Position numbers and translations under genes: made by a program | The notes under the pieces: model-generated | What the model was told of the DNA's origin: nothing | The model's database searches: none | What the model saw: the letters and a program-made list of their open reading frames with translations, nothing else | Part shown: positions 1 through 9,277 of the stretch, piece after piece | How positions within the stretch are numbered: the stretch's first letter is position 1 | Layout: each line of letters begins with the position of its first letter | Source: Pigoraptor vietnamica | Taxonomy: Eukaryota; Opisthokonta; Filasterea | DNA: 23,616 nt | Direction: 5' to 3' | NCBI GenBank assembly: GCA_943704525.1 | Contig: CALSCQ010000049.1 | Coordinates: 1 to 23,616 of the forward strand

Positions 1-114
<114 letters not shown>

Positions 115-161
115 GTGCGCTCGGCAATGCATCGCATTTTCACTGATGACACTCTCCACAG

Positions 162-584
162 AGCCACCGATGCCGTCGTCGTGGTCTGCAGCGGCTTCAT
201 CGCAGAGCCTCGGCATGCGACCTCGCACAGGTCCGCCGTCCGCGCCGTCGTCTGTGGTGCTGTCGTCGTCGATGCCCGTCCCCATTCCAACACCCCGCGC
301 GGGCGACTGGCGGCCAGCAGCGCTTGAAGACGACGGCAGCGACTCGGGTGGCGATAGCGAAGGGGATGAACCGCGGCCAGCTTCGGTAAGGAAACCCACT
401 TTCCACTTCGCTGTTTGGATATGGGAGTTGACGACTGCTGTGCGTTGCGCAGGTGTCTGGGACCCTGTCGCGGCAGGAGCAGTTGGCGGCTTCCATGCGC
501 GAGCTCTCGCTCAAGAGCCACCGGCACGACTCGACATATGCGTTTGGCGACTTGCCTAGCCGCAAACCGAGCGTCATTATATAA
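162..584 (+). CDS. Partial gene, last two exons of an unrecognised Ser/Pro-rich protein
   Basis: Two exons, 162-385 and 453-584, are joined by an intron with donor GTAAGG and acceptor TTGCGCAG. They encode the last 117 residues or so of a protein ending at TAA 582-584. The first exon follows a good acceptor and begins with two bases of a split codon, so the 5' part lies outside the window. The visible protein is rich in Ser, Pro and Ala, then acidic (a stretch like EDDGSDSGGDSEGDE). It ends in a more ordered tail with SRQEQLAASMRELSLKS and YAFGDLPSRKPS. I do not recognise the family. It may be the disordered tail of a kinase or other regulatory protein, but nothing seen proves that. It converges on the bHLH-PAS gene, with only 75 bases between the stop codons. 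Confidence 0.7.
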
Positions 585-659
585 ACACATTGGCGCAAAC
601 GACCTGTTCAAACTGGCGGACGCACGCGGCACGCACGCAGCACGAACGCACGCACGAGC

Positions 660-2572
660 TCACGACACTTCCATGGCGCCGGGCATTGAATTCGAGTCGT
701 CGATGCCGAGAGCCGCCTGCACCCGCAGGCGATCTGCGTCGGCACTGAAGCCCACGGCGAGCTCCCCGGCCATCTTCTCGGCCGTGGCGAGGCTCTGGCA
801 CACGGCCGTCGCCTCCTTGGCCGTCAGCACGTGGAAGTTCTTTCGCGTGCAGATGTACTGGAAAATGTTGCCCTTTGCGTCCGTGATAGGGTCGATGGTC
901 GCCTCGCACGCGAAGGGACGGCCTGCAATACCGTGACGTCAGAATATGCGAAATAGCGCGGGCTTACGCAAGAACAAAACACGCCAACACGCCAACACGC
1001 CAACACGCCACGCCAGCGCGCACTCCAAAGGAGCTTAAAGCTCCTACGCACCATCGCGTCGCCTGCCCAAAATGACGCCGCGCCACGTGGTGCCGTTCTC
1101 AATGTTCCTCTGAATCTCGGCAGCGCGGCGGACCATCAGCGCTGCGACGCACGCACAACGACGTCAGCCACCGCACGCACTCGCACGAGAAGCAGGCAAC
1201 AGCAGGACACTCACGGCACTTGGGGCACCCGACGACTTCCTTGAGCACGCGCCCGACGACCTCGTGCCGCTGGTAGCCCATGACAATCTCCCACATGTGG
1301 TCGACGAAAATGTAGCGCATCTCGAGGTCCGTGATCTCGACCGTCATGATGCTCGATATCTAAACGCACACCCATGTGAGTAACTACTCACCAACTCAGC
1401 CACAGAAGCCGAGTCTCATGCCACACACCTGCACGCGCTTCTGCAGCGACAGCGACTCCCGCTGCGCCTCCTGCACCATCTGGCGCGCCCGCTGGTTCTC
1501 CGACAGCAGCGCAGAGTTCGTCTTCTTCGCATGGTTCACAAAATCCGTCGCTGCAATCGCACACCACGTGAGTGCAAGCCCCAGCGCACGGACCCCACAG
1601 AGCCCACACAGGCCCCCCCCCCCCAACGGCACTGCAGCGGCACACACCCTTCTTGATGATGGTCGCCTTGGACGGATTGCGCATGTTCGATAGCGTCGGA
1701 ATGGAGAGCACCAGCTCCTGAATAGACTGCTTCAGCTTTTCCCGGCTGCGCTGCTCGCTCGCCTTGTGGCTCGACATCCGGTCCGCCACGCCGCCCCGCG
1801 CCTCCGCCTGCGCCCCCATGCCGGTGGACCCCGGCGGCGTCGGCATGCTCCCATCGGGCGACGTGGGCGGGGACGACGACCCGTGAGGGCTCGGTACCCC
1901 GGGGATGGGCGAGCCGTCGTAGTTGTACGAGACGTGCCCCACACCCGGCACCGGCGCATGGTCAACGGGCGCCACGGGCACCATCGGCACCTCGAACGAC
2001 GCCGTGGGAAACTGGAGGCTCTCAAACAGCGACTGAAAATCGCCGCCGCCATTCTCCATGCTCGCGCCAAACGTTTCACCACCGTTCGAATGATTCGCTG
2101 CGGCGGCGGCGGTGAAGCTCGCGACGTGGGGAAGGTTTGCGCCGGCGAGGTCCATCTCGAGCTGGCTGAGCACGTCCTGCATGTTGATGGGCGGGGCGGC
2201 CGCCTGCTGCTCGTACGCCGCCTGAATGAGGCGCTCCAGCTCGGCAAGTTGCTGCGCGGGGTTCGGCACAGCCGTGTCGGGCACGGGCGAGGCCATGGCG
2301 GCCGACTTCATCGCATGCACGACGCGGGCAAAAGGTTCGCCGCCCGAGACGACAAGCGGCTGCTGCGCGGCGACAAACGAGATATCGTCTATTTCGACGC
2401 CCATGTCGGTGAAAAGCCGGGCGCCCGGGTTCGGCACGCCGTAGAGGCGCATGTGGCACTGCGACGCTGCCTCGGCTAGCGGCCAGTGCTCCAGGAGATA
2501 GAACGGCTTTGCGAGCGACGCCTCGAGACGACCGTCGTTGCGGAAGAGCGTCACAAACACCTTCGACGCCAT
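660..2572 (-). CDS. bHLH transcription factor with a single PAS domain
   Basis: Five exons on the minus strand (2572-1648, 1550-1429, 1359-1215, 1141-1052, 922-660) give an unbroken 514-residue protein. Residues 1-85 look like a small beta-grasp (doublecortin- or ubiquitin-like) domain ending in LVVSGGEPF. Residues 100-265 are Pro/Ser/Gly-rich and probably disordered. A bHLH domain spans about 266-325. Its basic region carries H269, E273 and R277, the trio that in this family reads the E-box, and R277 predicts the CACGTG type. The second helix runs into a heptad-like coiled coil to about 349. A PAS domain covers about 350-455, with the family motif WRGVILGRRRDG near its middle and the final strands in the last exon. 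This implies a dimeric, nuclear DNA-binding regulator whose PAS domain senses a ligand or mediates partner choice. The LOV cysteine motif NCRFLQ is absent, so flavin photochemistry is unlikely. Start ATG 2572 was chosen because the frame has no ATG upstream. Confidence 0.88.
978..1009. repeat. Four tandem copies of an 8-bp unit in an intron
   Basis: The unit AACACGCC is repeated four times without change, followed by a partial copy. It lies in the last intron of the bHLH-PAS gene (923-1051) and has no coding role. Confidence 0.9.
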
Positions 2573-2991
2573 GTTCGCAGGCAAAGACGGAGAGCGCAAG
2601 CGCGCACAGAATAAATTTGAAAGTTCCTAAGCTTGCGAGAAGGCAGAAAGGCGAGGCGGCCCGAGGGCGCACCACGAGCGGACAACAGGCCACAACGGCA
2701 ACGACGCTATTCTTGTGGCTCACGAGTGGCCCACGCGACACGACAATGGACGAGGGCGACGACGGGCGAGGACACTTGCTTTCCCTTTGCTGCAAGCGCG
2801 CTTTTGGCTGAGGGCGAGCGCCTGGAAGGTAGGGACTGTGCCATTGTCCGCCACCACCGCCGTCCCCCCGTGGCCAGATCAGCGCCCAATCAGACGCAGC
2901 CGCAAATTGCGCATCCGGGGTGTATATATTGCGTCACTCGGTCGTCACGGAGTGTAACGGCTGTAACACTCCTTTTCACATTTTATCATGT
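2573..2991. promoter_or_regulatory. Intergenic region: bHLH-PAS promoter and FHA-RING 3' flank
   Basis: No convincing coding sequence is seen in these 419 bases between two minus-strand genes. A CCAAT element (CCCAATCAG, 2884-2892) and an AT-rich TATA-like stretch (TGTATATATT, about 2920-2929) are the only promoter-like motifs. The TATA-like stretch lies about 350 bases upstream of the bHLH-PAS start codon, so it could serve that gene only if the 5' leader is long. Assignment as a promoter is by position, not by proof. Confidence 0.4.
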
Positions 2992-4679
2992 TCACACGCC
3001 AAAGGGCGCGGCGACGCCCGTTCCGTTGATAAAATTAAGCAGCGCACTCTGCAAGTCGGGGAGGGAGAGGGAGGACGTGTGTACGCCCACGTTGCGCACA
3101 GCCTGGACCAACACAGACTGCGGCTGGTTCATGACAAAGGACGGGGTCAAGTGCGTGAGTTCGCACCAAAATCGCCGCGCTTCGCCACGATATCGCCTGG
3201 AAAATGGCAAGCGCGCAAGATTAGATACTGCAGTGAGAGGAGATCATCGAACAGCGCAATGCTTAGAGAGACGCTCCGGTAAAGGCGACGTACCGCACTC
3301 CCTTGGCAAAGACCAAGCGATCCTTCTGAGTCCACGTGTGGGCGACATTGAGGAAGGCCTTATTTTTCTGCTTCGCGTTTTCTGCGAGGTCTCGCAGCTG
3401 TCGCAGAGCCTCCGCCTCGCTCGCCTCCAAGTCCTTCAGACGCTCTTCGAACTTGCTGCGTTCTTCGGCCGACTGCGACTGGAGGATTCGCTGCACGGCG
3501 TTGTCGATGACGCGCGAGGGGGCCTTGCTCATCACGGGCACGCGGCACATGGGGCACTCCTTATTGCCGAGACTGAGCCACGTATCAACGCACGAGCCGC
3601 AAAAGGAGTGCGAGCACGTCAACGTGACGGCTTTCAGCATCAATTCCTGCGTGCGAGAGAGCATGAGGTCAGACTGGGCCGAGCCAAAAAAAACCATTCA
3701 CTGACAGACGTACCTGACATACAACGCACGTAAATTCGTCCTCGAATCCCTGCGCTACGGGTTGAACAAACGGCGCATCACTCGTGGGCAGCCCGCCCGG
3801 TGCCCCGCTTAGAACCTCAGGCGTTCCGGTCGCCGCCGGTCGCGAGGCCCCGCCGTCCGGCGTCGCGGCGTCGCCTCCCGTCGCTAACCGTGGCCGCACA
3901 GCCCGAGCACCGTCGTCCTCTTCCTCGCGTTGTCGGCGCCTTACACTCCGTTCGGGCGCCTCTCCAACACTTCTCAAATCCACCGCGCCGTTCGCAGGCA
4001 CCGCCGCAGGGCCACCGGGAGCCACAGCCGGAGGCACCGCAATAAGAGGCTGCCCCGCAATTTGCTGCACAGCCGGACGAGGTATGGGCTGTGCGGGCGG
4101 CTGCGGAGTTTCCACGACGTACACGAAGCCACTCACGCGCGGGCTCACGTCGCCACAACCAAACGTCACGAGGTGCCCGTCGGCGAGTAGTTTTCGATTG
4201 AGAATGCGGACCCCATTCACGAATACTCCGTTGAGGCTGTTATGGTCGATGACAGACAGAGACAGCTGCCCCCCCGACACGACCGCCGACAACGTGGCAT
4301 GTACCCTGCGCCGATTCCATACGAACAAGTTAACGCACATGTAACGGTAGGTAAATACGGCAGTTACAGCTAGAGGCAGTTACAGCTAGAACGACAAAAC
4401 GAAGACTTCTGAAAGAAAACGTGCGACCCACCGGCTCATAAGGCGCGGATGAAGCTGAGAGTCGAACACAACGTCCGTTGACGCTCGCTCTCGTCCAATC
4501 ACTAGCGGAACTCCGTCGCGCAGGTGGATGAGCGCGGGAAGACCCGGATCTTGGGGACGTATGAGCCGCAAATGCGCGACGCAGGTACTGCAGCCATCGC
4601 CAGGAAGAGAAGCGCCGGGCTGCGGCGGCGCTGCGGGCGCCTCGTCAGTGGGCAATATGGAGGGCTCCGCGCCGCTCAT
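2992..4679 (-). CDS. CHFR-like E3 ubiquitin ligase, FHA and RING domains
   Basis: Four exons (4679-4432, 4305-3714, 3646-3294, 3196-2992) encode 465 residues. An FHA phosphothreonine-binding domain lies at about 25-135, with the family core GRE, SRVHA (82-86) and HNSLNGVFVNG. A Pro/Ala-rich linker with a basic-acidic patch (RRRQREEEDD) follows. A C3HC4 RING finger uses C276, C279, C291, H293, C296, C299, C311 and C314, which would recruit an E2 ubiquitin-conjugating enzyme. Residues about 325-375 form a Glu/Lys/Arg-rich coiled coil. The last exon adds an unfamiliar tail of about 68 residues. The FHA-then-RING order resembles CHFR and yeast Dma1/2, which act in mitotic checkpoints. RNF8 has a similar order but keeps its coiled coil before the RING. 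No PBZ zinc finger is seen. Start ATG 4679 is the first in-frame ATG. An acceptor-like CAG at about 4702 leaves room for an extra 5' exon. Confidence 0.85.
4359..4390. repeat. 16-bp perfect tandem duplication in an intron
   Basis: The 16-mer GGCAGTTACAGCTAGA occurs twice head to tail, at 4359-4374 and 4375-4390. It lies in the first intron of the FHA-RING gene. On the sense strand each copy contains CTGTAAC, so any branch-site-like element would be duplicated as well. Confidence 0.9.
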
Positions 4680-5039
4680 GTTGCGCAAATCGGCATCCGC
4701 CACTGCAAAAAGACTGTGAAAAACACCGCAGCGGAGGGCGACGCTTTGTCTTCTCCGAATGGCGGCGTTCCCAAGAGAGTCGCGGTGTGACCCCTAGCAA
4801 CAAAAAAAAAAAAAAGAAATGAGGTAGTTGCGGCTCGGAAACGAGCGCACCGGTGGTCATCACTCAATTTGGCGCGTCGTCTTGTGTGTAACTGCCACTA
4901 CCCCGGATGTTCACGCGTGTGTACGCAGTCTGGACACTTCCCTGCAGCCACATGCGTCGGCATGATCGTCAAGCGGAGATGGTCGTCCACTCCATTAACT
5001 TGAGCATTCCTTCGAGAAGCAAAGAGAGTCTCCTTCGCC
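4680..5039. promoter_or_regulatory. Divergent promoter region, FHA-RING and xylose isomerase
   Basis: These 360 bases separate the start codons of two divergently oriented genes, so they should hold both promoters. The only clear sequence feature is a 14-base A run at about 4802-4815. I see no supported coding sequence here. Open frames crossing the A run do not join either neighbour in frame. Confidence 0.45.
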
Positions 5040-7143
5040 ATGTCGTCATTTGCCCCGCCTGCCGCGTCCCCGGCCAAGCGGCCCCGCACCGAGGCGCCCT
5101 CGGAGCACTTCCCAGGTCGGTTAAATGCAGTCTAAGTGCGGCTCTCAGAACCCTGGCTAATTCGCCTTTACGCAGGCATCGTGCGCATTCAGTACAACCC
5201 CGCTGCTCCAGCGAGCGAGTACCTTGTTTTCCGCCACTACAATGCGGACGAGGTTGTTGGCGGCCGCCGCATGGAGGACTGGCTGCGGTTCAGCGTCTGC
5301 TTCTGGCACACGTTCCGCGGGAGCGGCGCGGACCCCTTCGGCTGTGAGTACTGGACTGCCAACCCCGGTGCCCAATGACCACTAACTGACGCGTGCGTAG
5401 TCCCCACCCTGTCGCGCAGCTGGGAGGTGTCGAGCGGGACGCTGGAGGACGCCAAGACGCGCCTCCGCGCCGCGTTCGAATTCTTCACGAAGCTCGGGGT
5501 GCGTATTTGTGTGTGCCTGTGGGTGCCTTGGCGAAAATTCTGAGACTTGCCCCAACGGTGTGCAGGTTAAGTACTGGACTTTTCATGACCGGTGAGTGTG
5601 TAGTTTTCGGTTTCTGTGCAATGTCCGCTGTAACTCGCGTGCGTCGCAGCGACATTGCGCCGGAGGGCGCCACCATTGAGGAGACGAACCGCAATCTGGA
5701 CGAGATTGCCGCGCTTGCGAAGCAGCTCCAGGAGCAGACGGGCATCCGCCTCCTGTGGGGCACGGCGAACCTCTTCTCGCACCCGCGGTGCGTGCCCTGC
5801 GCCTTGCCATTTTGCCGACTTCGCAGCCACTCACAATCGCAAATTTCTTGCAGATATGCCAACGGCGCTGCGACGAACCCCGACGCGCTTGTCTTCGCCC
5901 ACGCCGCCGCGCAAGTGAAGAAGGCCATGGAGATTACGCACTTCCTCGGCGGCGAGAACTACGGTAGGCATTGGTAGTGGGCGGCTCGCCTTTCTCCGCG
6001 CTCACGTGAGACAACGGCGACAGTGTTCTGGGGCGGCCGCGAGGGGTATGCGACGCTGCTCAACACGGACGTGCGGCGGGAGCTTGACCACATGGCGGCC
6101 TTCTTCCGCATGGCCGTTGCGCACAAGCAGCAGATTGGGTTCGGCGGTCAGCTCCTCATCGGTGGGTCGCACTGTCGGTCGCCCGCGTTCGCGTGCATCG
6201 TCCCTGCGTTGTCCCCCTCTCAAAAAGAATGATGCGCAGAGCCGAAGCCCAAGGAGCCCTCCAAGCACCAGTACGACTACGGTATGGACGGCCGTCGTTC
6301 CTTTGTCACGCGACGCTGTGTGAGTGACACATTGCTTTGCCGCGGACTGCAGATGCCCAGACAGTGATCGGATTCCTCAAGCACTACGGCCTGGACAACT
6401 GGTTCAAGCTCAACATTGAGCCGAACCACACCACGCTTGCTGGGCACAGCTACGAGCACGACATTGTCGTTGCCTCCAAGTGAGTGGCCCCACAGACGCA
6501 GAGTGCTTTGGTCCGCTGCCCACAATCTCCCCCATAACACTCCAAAGGTACGGCATGCTTGGCTCGATCGACGCCAACACTGGCGACACATCCCTTGGTT
6601 GGGACACGGACGAGTTCCCGAAGGACCCGCGCAACGCCACGCTCCTCGCGCTGGTGGGTGCGCCCAGTAGCCGCTTGTCGCACGCGACGCTGTTATTCAT
6701 CAAGCTGCTTCTCATCATGCCGTGCGCAGGCGGTCGTCGAGCAAAACGGCATCGCCCCAGGCGGCCTCAACTTCGACTGCAAGGTCCGCCGCGAGTCGTC
6801 CGACATCGAGGACATGTTCATCGCCCACATTGGTGAGAGCCGTAGAGCCACAGCGTGTGAAATCTGCGACTCTGCGCGCTCACTCCCCTCTCGCACCCTC
6901 GCAGGCGCTATGGACACCCTCGCGCTGGGCCTCCGCCGCGCAATCCGTATTGTCGAGGACGGCACGCTCGCGCGCATGGTGGCCGCACGCTACAGCTCGT
7001 TCAACGACGAAATCGGCCGCCGCATTGAGAGCGGTGTGGCGACGTTCGAGGAGCTCGAGGCGTACGCCAAGGCGAACGGGGAGCCGAAGCGCACGTCGGG
7101 CAAGCAGGAGCTTTGCGAGCTCATTTTCAACCGCTTCATGTGA
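5040..7143 (+). CDS. xylA: Xylose isomerase, complete, 12 exons
   Basis: Twelve exons (5040-5115, 5176-5343, 5401-5498, 5566-5591, 5650-5787, 5854-5963, 6024-6161, 6240-6281, 6353-6479, 6548-6653, 6730-6832, 6905-7143) join in frame to 456 residues. The enzyme interconverts D-xylose and D-xylulose using two divalent metal ions. Family hallmarks are all visible: FHD-R-D with H121 and D124 (the catalytic His-Asp pair), [23 protein letters not shown] (208-214), [15 protein letters not shown] starting at metal ligand E252, [23 protein letters not shown] and WDTDEFP. Length and motifs fit the longer, class II type found in many bacteria, anaerobic fungi and some other eukaryotes. The first 25 residues are Ser/Pro/Ala-rich with a short basic patch and do not look like a signal peptide, so a cytosolic enzyme is likely. 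One exon is only 26 bases long. The gene converges on EIPR1. Confidence 0.97.
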
Positions 7144-7171
7144 ACGCGCGTAAATCAAACACACTCTTTAC

Positions 7172-8730
7172 TCACAAGAGAATCTTGTACTTCTCCTCTC
7201 GTGGCACCCTGTTGATCACCAGCCGGCCATCGTGCGACAGCGACGCAAACGTCCACGGGTCGCCATTGCTCCATTCGGCCGCGTACACGCTGTCCTCGTG
7301 CTCGTCGTAGCGCGCCAACACGCGATCCTGAGACGCGGCGCTCTCCTTGTCGCTGCGTGGCAGAGGGTGCGTTAGACAATCGCCACTCATTGCGGCACCA
7401 GAGACGGCCACACGCACCCGGCTGTCTTGTCGTCCGCAGAGTGGCCATAGGGGTCCGAAGACAGCGACAGGACGCTGGAGAGTACGACGCGGCCATCTGA
7501 GCTCGCACTGAGCACCAGCTGGTCGTGGAAGTGGTTGTATCGCACGCCCCATACCCTGTGTTGGGACGACGTCAGCAACCAACACGAGATTCGGCCAGCG
7601 CCCACAAGCATCACACGTACCAGTGCGAGTGGTGCGAGAGGACCTTGAGGGGATCGCGGGGGCTGCGGGCATCCCAGAAGCGAATTTTGCAGTCGTCGCC
7701 GGCGCTCACCAGCGTGTGCTGCTTGTTCGGGTTGAAGTCAATGTCGCGCACCATGATGCCGTCCGCCCGTTCAATGGCGTACGCTTTCCTGCGGGGCAAT
7801 GGGTCAGGCCCTGCACGCGGGGCTCAAACGCAGAGGCGGGAGAGGGCACCCACTTGTTCGCCCTGAGGTCAAATGCCACAATGTCGGTGCCAGCGGCGCA
7901 GGCAATCTGCGAGCCACCCTGGTGCGGGTTCCACGCCCCGCCGTACATCCTCTGCTGTTGCTGCTGTGCCGCATCTAGCGACACGGTCGACAGGGGCTGC
8001 GAGGTCACGGGTCAGCACGGTAAGGACGCGAAACACCGCAACACGCCAAGACACTCACCTTGGGCTCCTTCAGCTGAGAGCCGAGATCCCACACGCGCAC
8101 GTTCGCATCGTCCACGGATGCGACACGCGAGCCCTCTGACGGGTGCCACAGGACGCTGCGATATGCGCCGAGTGAGACGACATGCACGACATTTCTCTGT
8201 GTTGCCTTCGCTCACCTTCGCACGTCGCCCGAGTGGCCGTCGAGGCCGCACAGCAGTTCCATCGGCTGCTTCTGCGCACCTTGCCGCACGGACGACGCCG
8301 GCAGCCGCCACACAGATGCAGACACCGCGGTCGCACCGGCTTTGGCTGCACGGTGGGGTCAGCTCATGGCTCCCATCACGGAGTGCGCAACGCACCCACC
8401 ATTCATGTGACACGTCGCGACGACGTCGGCCTTTTGCGGGCTCGCACTGATGCGCCACACTTCCCCCGCCGGGTGCGCAAATACCTGGCTTGCAATCGCA
8501 CTGTCTTCGTCGTTGAACTCCACCATGTGCACCTGCGGGCGCCCGTCAGCGAGGCGTCCGCAGTCCAATCTACCGCCTGCCAGCGACGCGGACGTGACAC
8601 TCACCTCATTTTCGGCCCGCAGCGTCAGCGTCCCCACAAGAAAGCGAGTCACCTCGGACTCGGCGCGCTGGTTTGCAAGGGCGCGCGCGGGAAACTCGAG
8701 CCCGTAGATGACCGGCGCATCGCGCTCCAT
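7172..8730 (-). CDS. EIPR1: EARP-interacting WD40 protein EIPR1 (TSSC1)
   Basis: Eight exons (8730-8605, 8532-8400, 8345-8216, 8155-8059, 7996-7854, 7788-7621, 7555-7418, 7352-7172) give 371 residues, close to the size of the animal protein. The start [18 protein letters not shown], the middle [19 protein letters not shown] and [19 protein letters not shown], and the C-terminus [17 protein letters not shown] are near-copies of the EIPR1 family signature. WD40 repeats with terminal WD-type dipeptides (VWDL, FWDA) build one beta-propeller. In animals EIPR1 binds the EARP/GARP tethering complexes and helps endosome-to-Golgi recycling and dense-core vesicle formation; the same role here is inferred. 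A short Gln run (QQQQQ) sits in exon 5. The start was set at ATG 8730, matching the family N-terminus. Its stop lies only 28 bases from the xylose isomerase stop. Confidence 0.97.
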
Positions 8731-9277
8731 GGCGCACAGCCAGCGGCCAACGCCGCACGACTCCCTCTGACCTGCGACCTTCAATCACACTCGTCTGTCT
8801 TTCGTTCGAAGAGCGGCGCTGTCTCCCAGTCCCTGCGTCCAAGCAGCCTTGTTCGCCGCTGTGCGTCACCCGATGAGCGGAAACAGTTGCACTGTTGGGG
8901 AGGAAAACAGCTGCCGTGTCACGTGACGTGGTGGACACCCCGGATGCGCGTGTGTGGATCATAAGCCTCTCCGCGTTGACGCGCGTCGTCGCCTCGGAAA
9001 ACAGCGCCGGTAACAACTGCGCTATGCGAGCGAGTGTGCGGGACGCCTTTCTCTGAGGGTTTGAAGCACAGCGCCAGTTGGCTTGCGATCGCACCGCGCA
9101 CTCTGTCGGGGCCCACCGCCCATCGCTGCGGCGTTGATCCCCATCGCACGTTCAGCGTTTCGCTTGCGCTTGCAGTGCCCTGCACCGCGCGTTGTGCGCA
9201 GCGCGATTGCGTCGCAAATGGGCGCGCGGGCCACACGGTGAGCGCGGTGTCCCCTGCTGGGGGCCCACTTGACGGCA
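8731..9277. promoter_or_regulatory. Divergent promoter region, EIPR1 and TENT gene, with a CACGTG palindrome
   Basis: No supported gene lies in these 547 bases between divergent start codons. A perfect 10-base palindrome, GTCACGTGAC, occupies 8918-8927. This is the classic high-affinity site for class B bHLH proteins such as Cbf1, USF and TFEB. No clear TATA box is seen. The rest is GC-rich, and the open frames in it resemble no family I know. Confidence 0.45.

Noticed and set aside
1215-1359. The PAS region as a LOV photosensor
   Set aside because: The NCRFLQ flavin-cysteine motif is missing. The nearby cysteines (GCPKC) do not fit the LOV spacing.
2633-3733. 366-codon plus-strand open frame
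   Set aside because: It lies opposite the FHA-RING gene and its promoter. The minus strand shows the RING finger and matching splice sites there, so this is a GC-rich shadow.
5566-5591. The 26-base exon as a splice-model artefact
   Set aside because: It encodes VKYWTFHD, the catalytic His segment of xylose isomerase, and both flanking splice sites and phases fit, so it is a real micro-exon.
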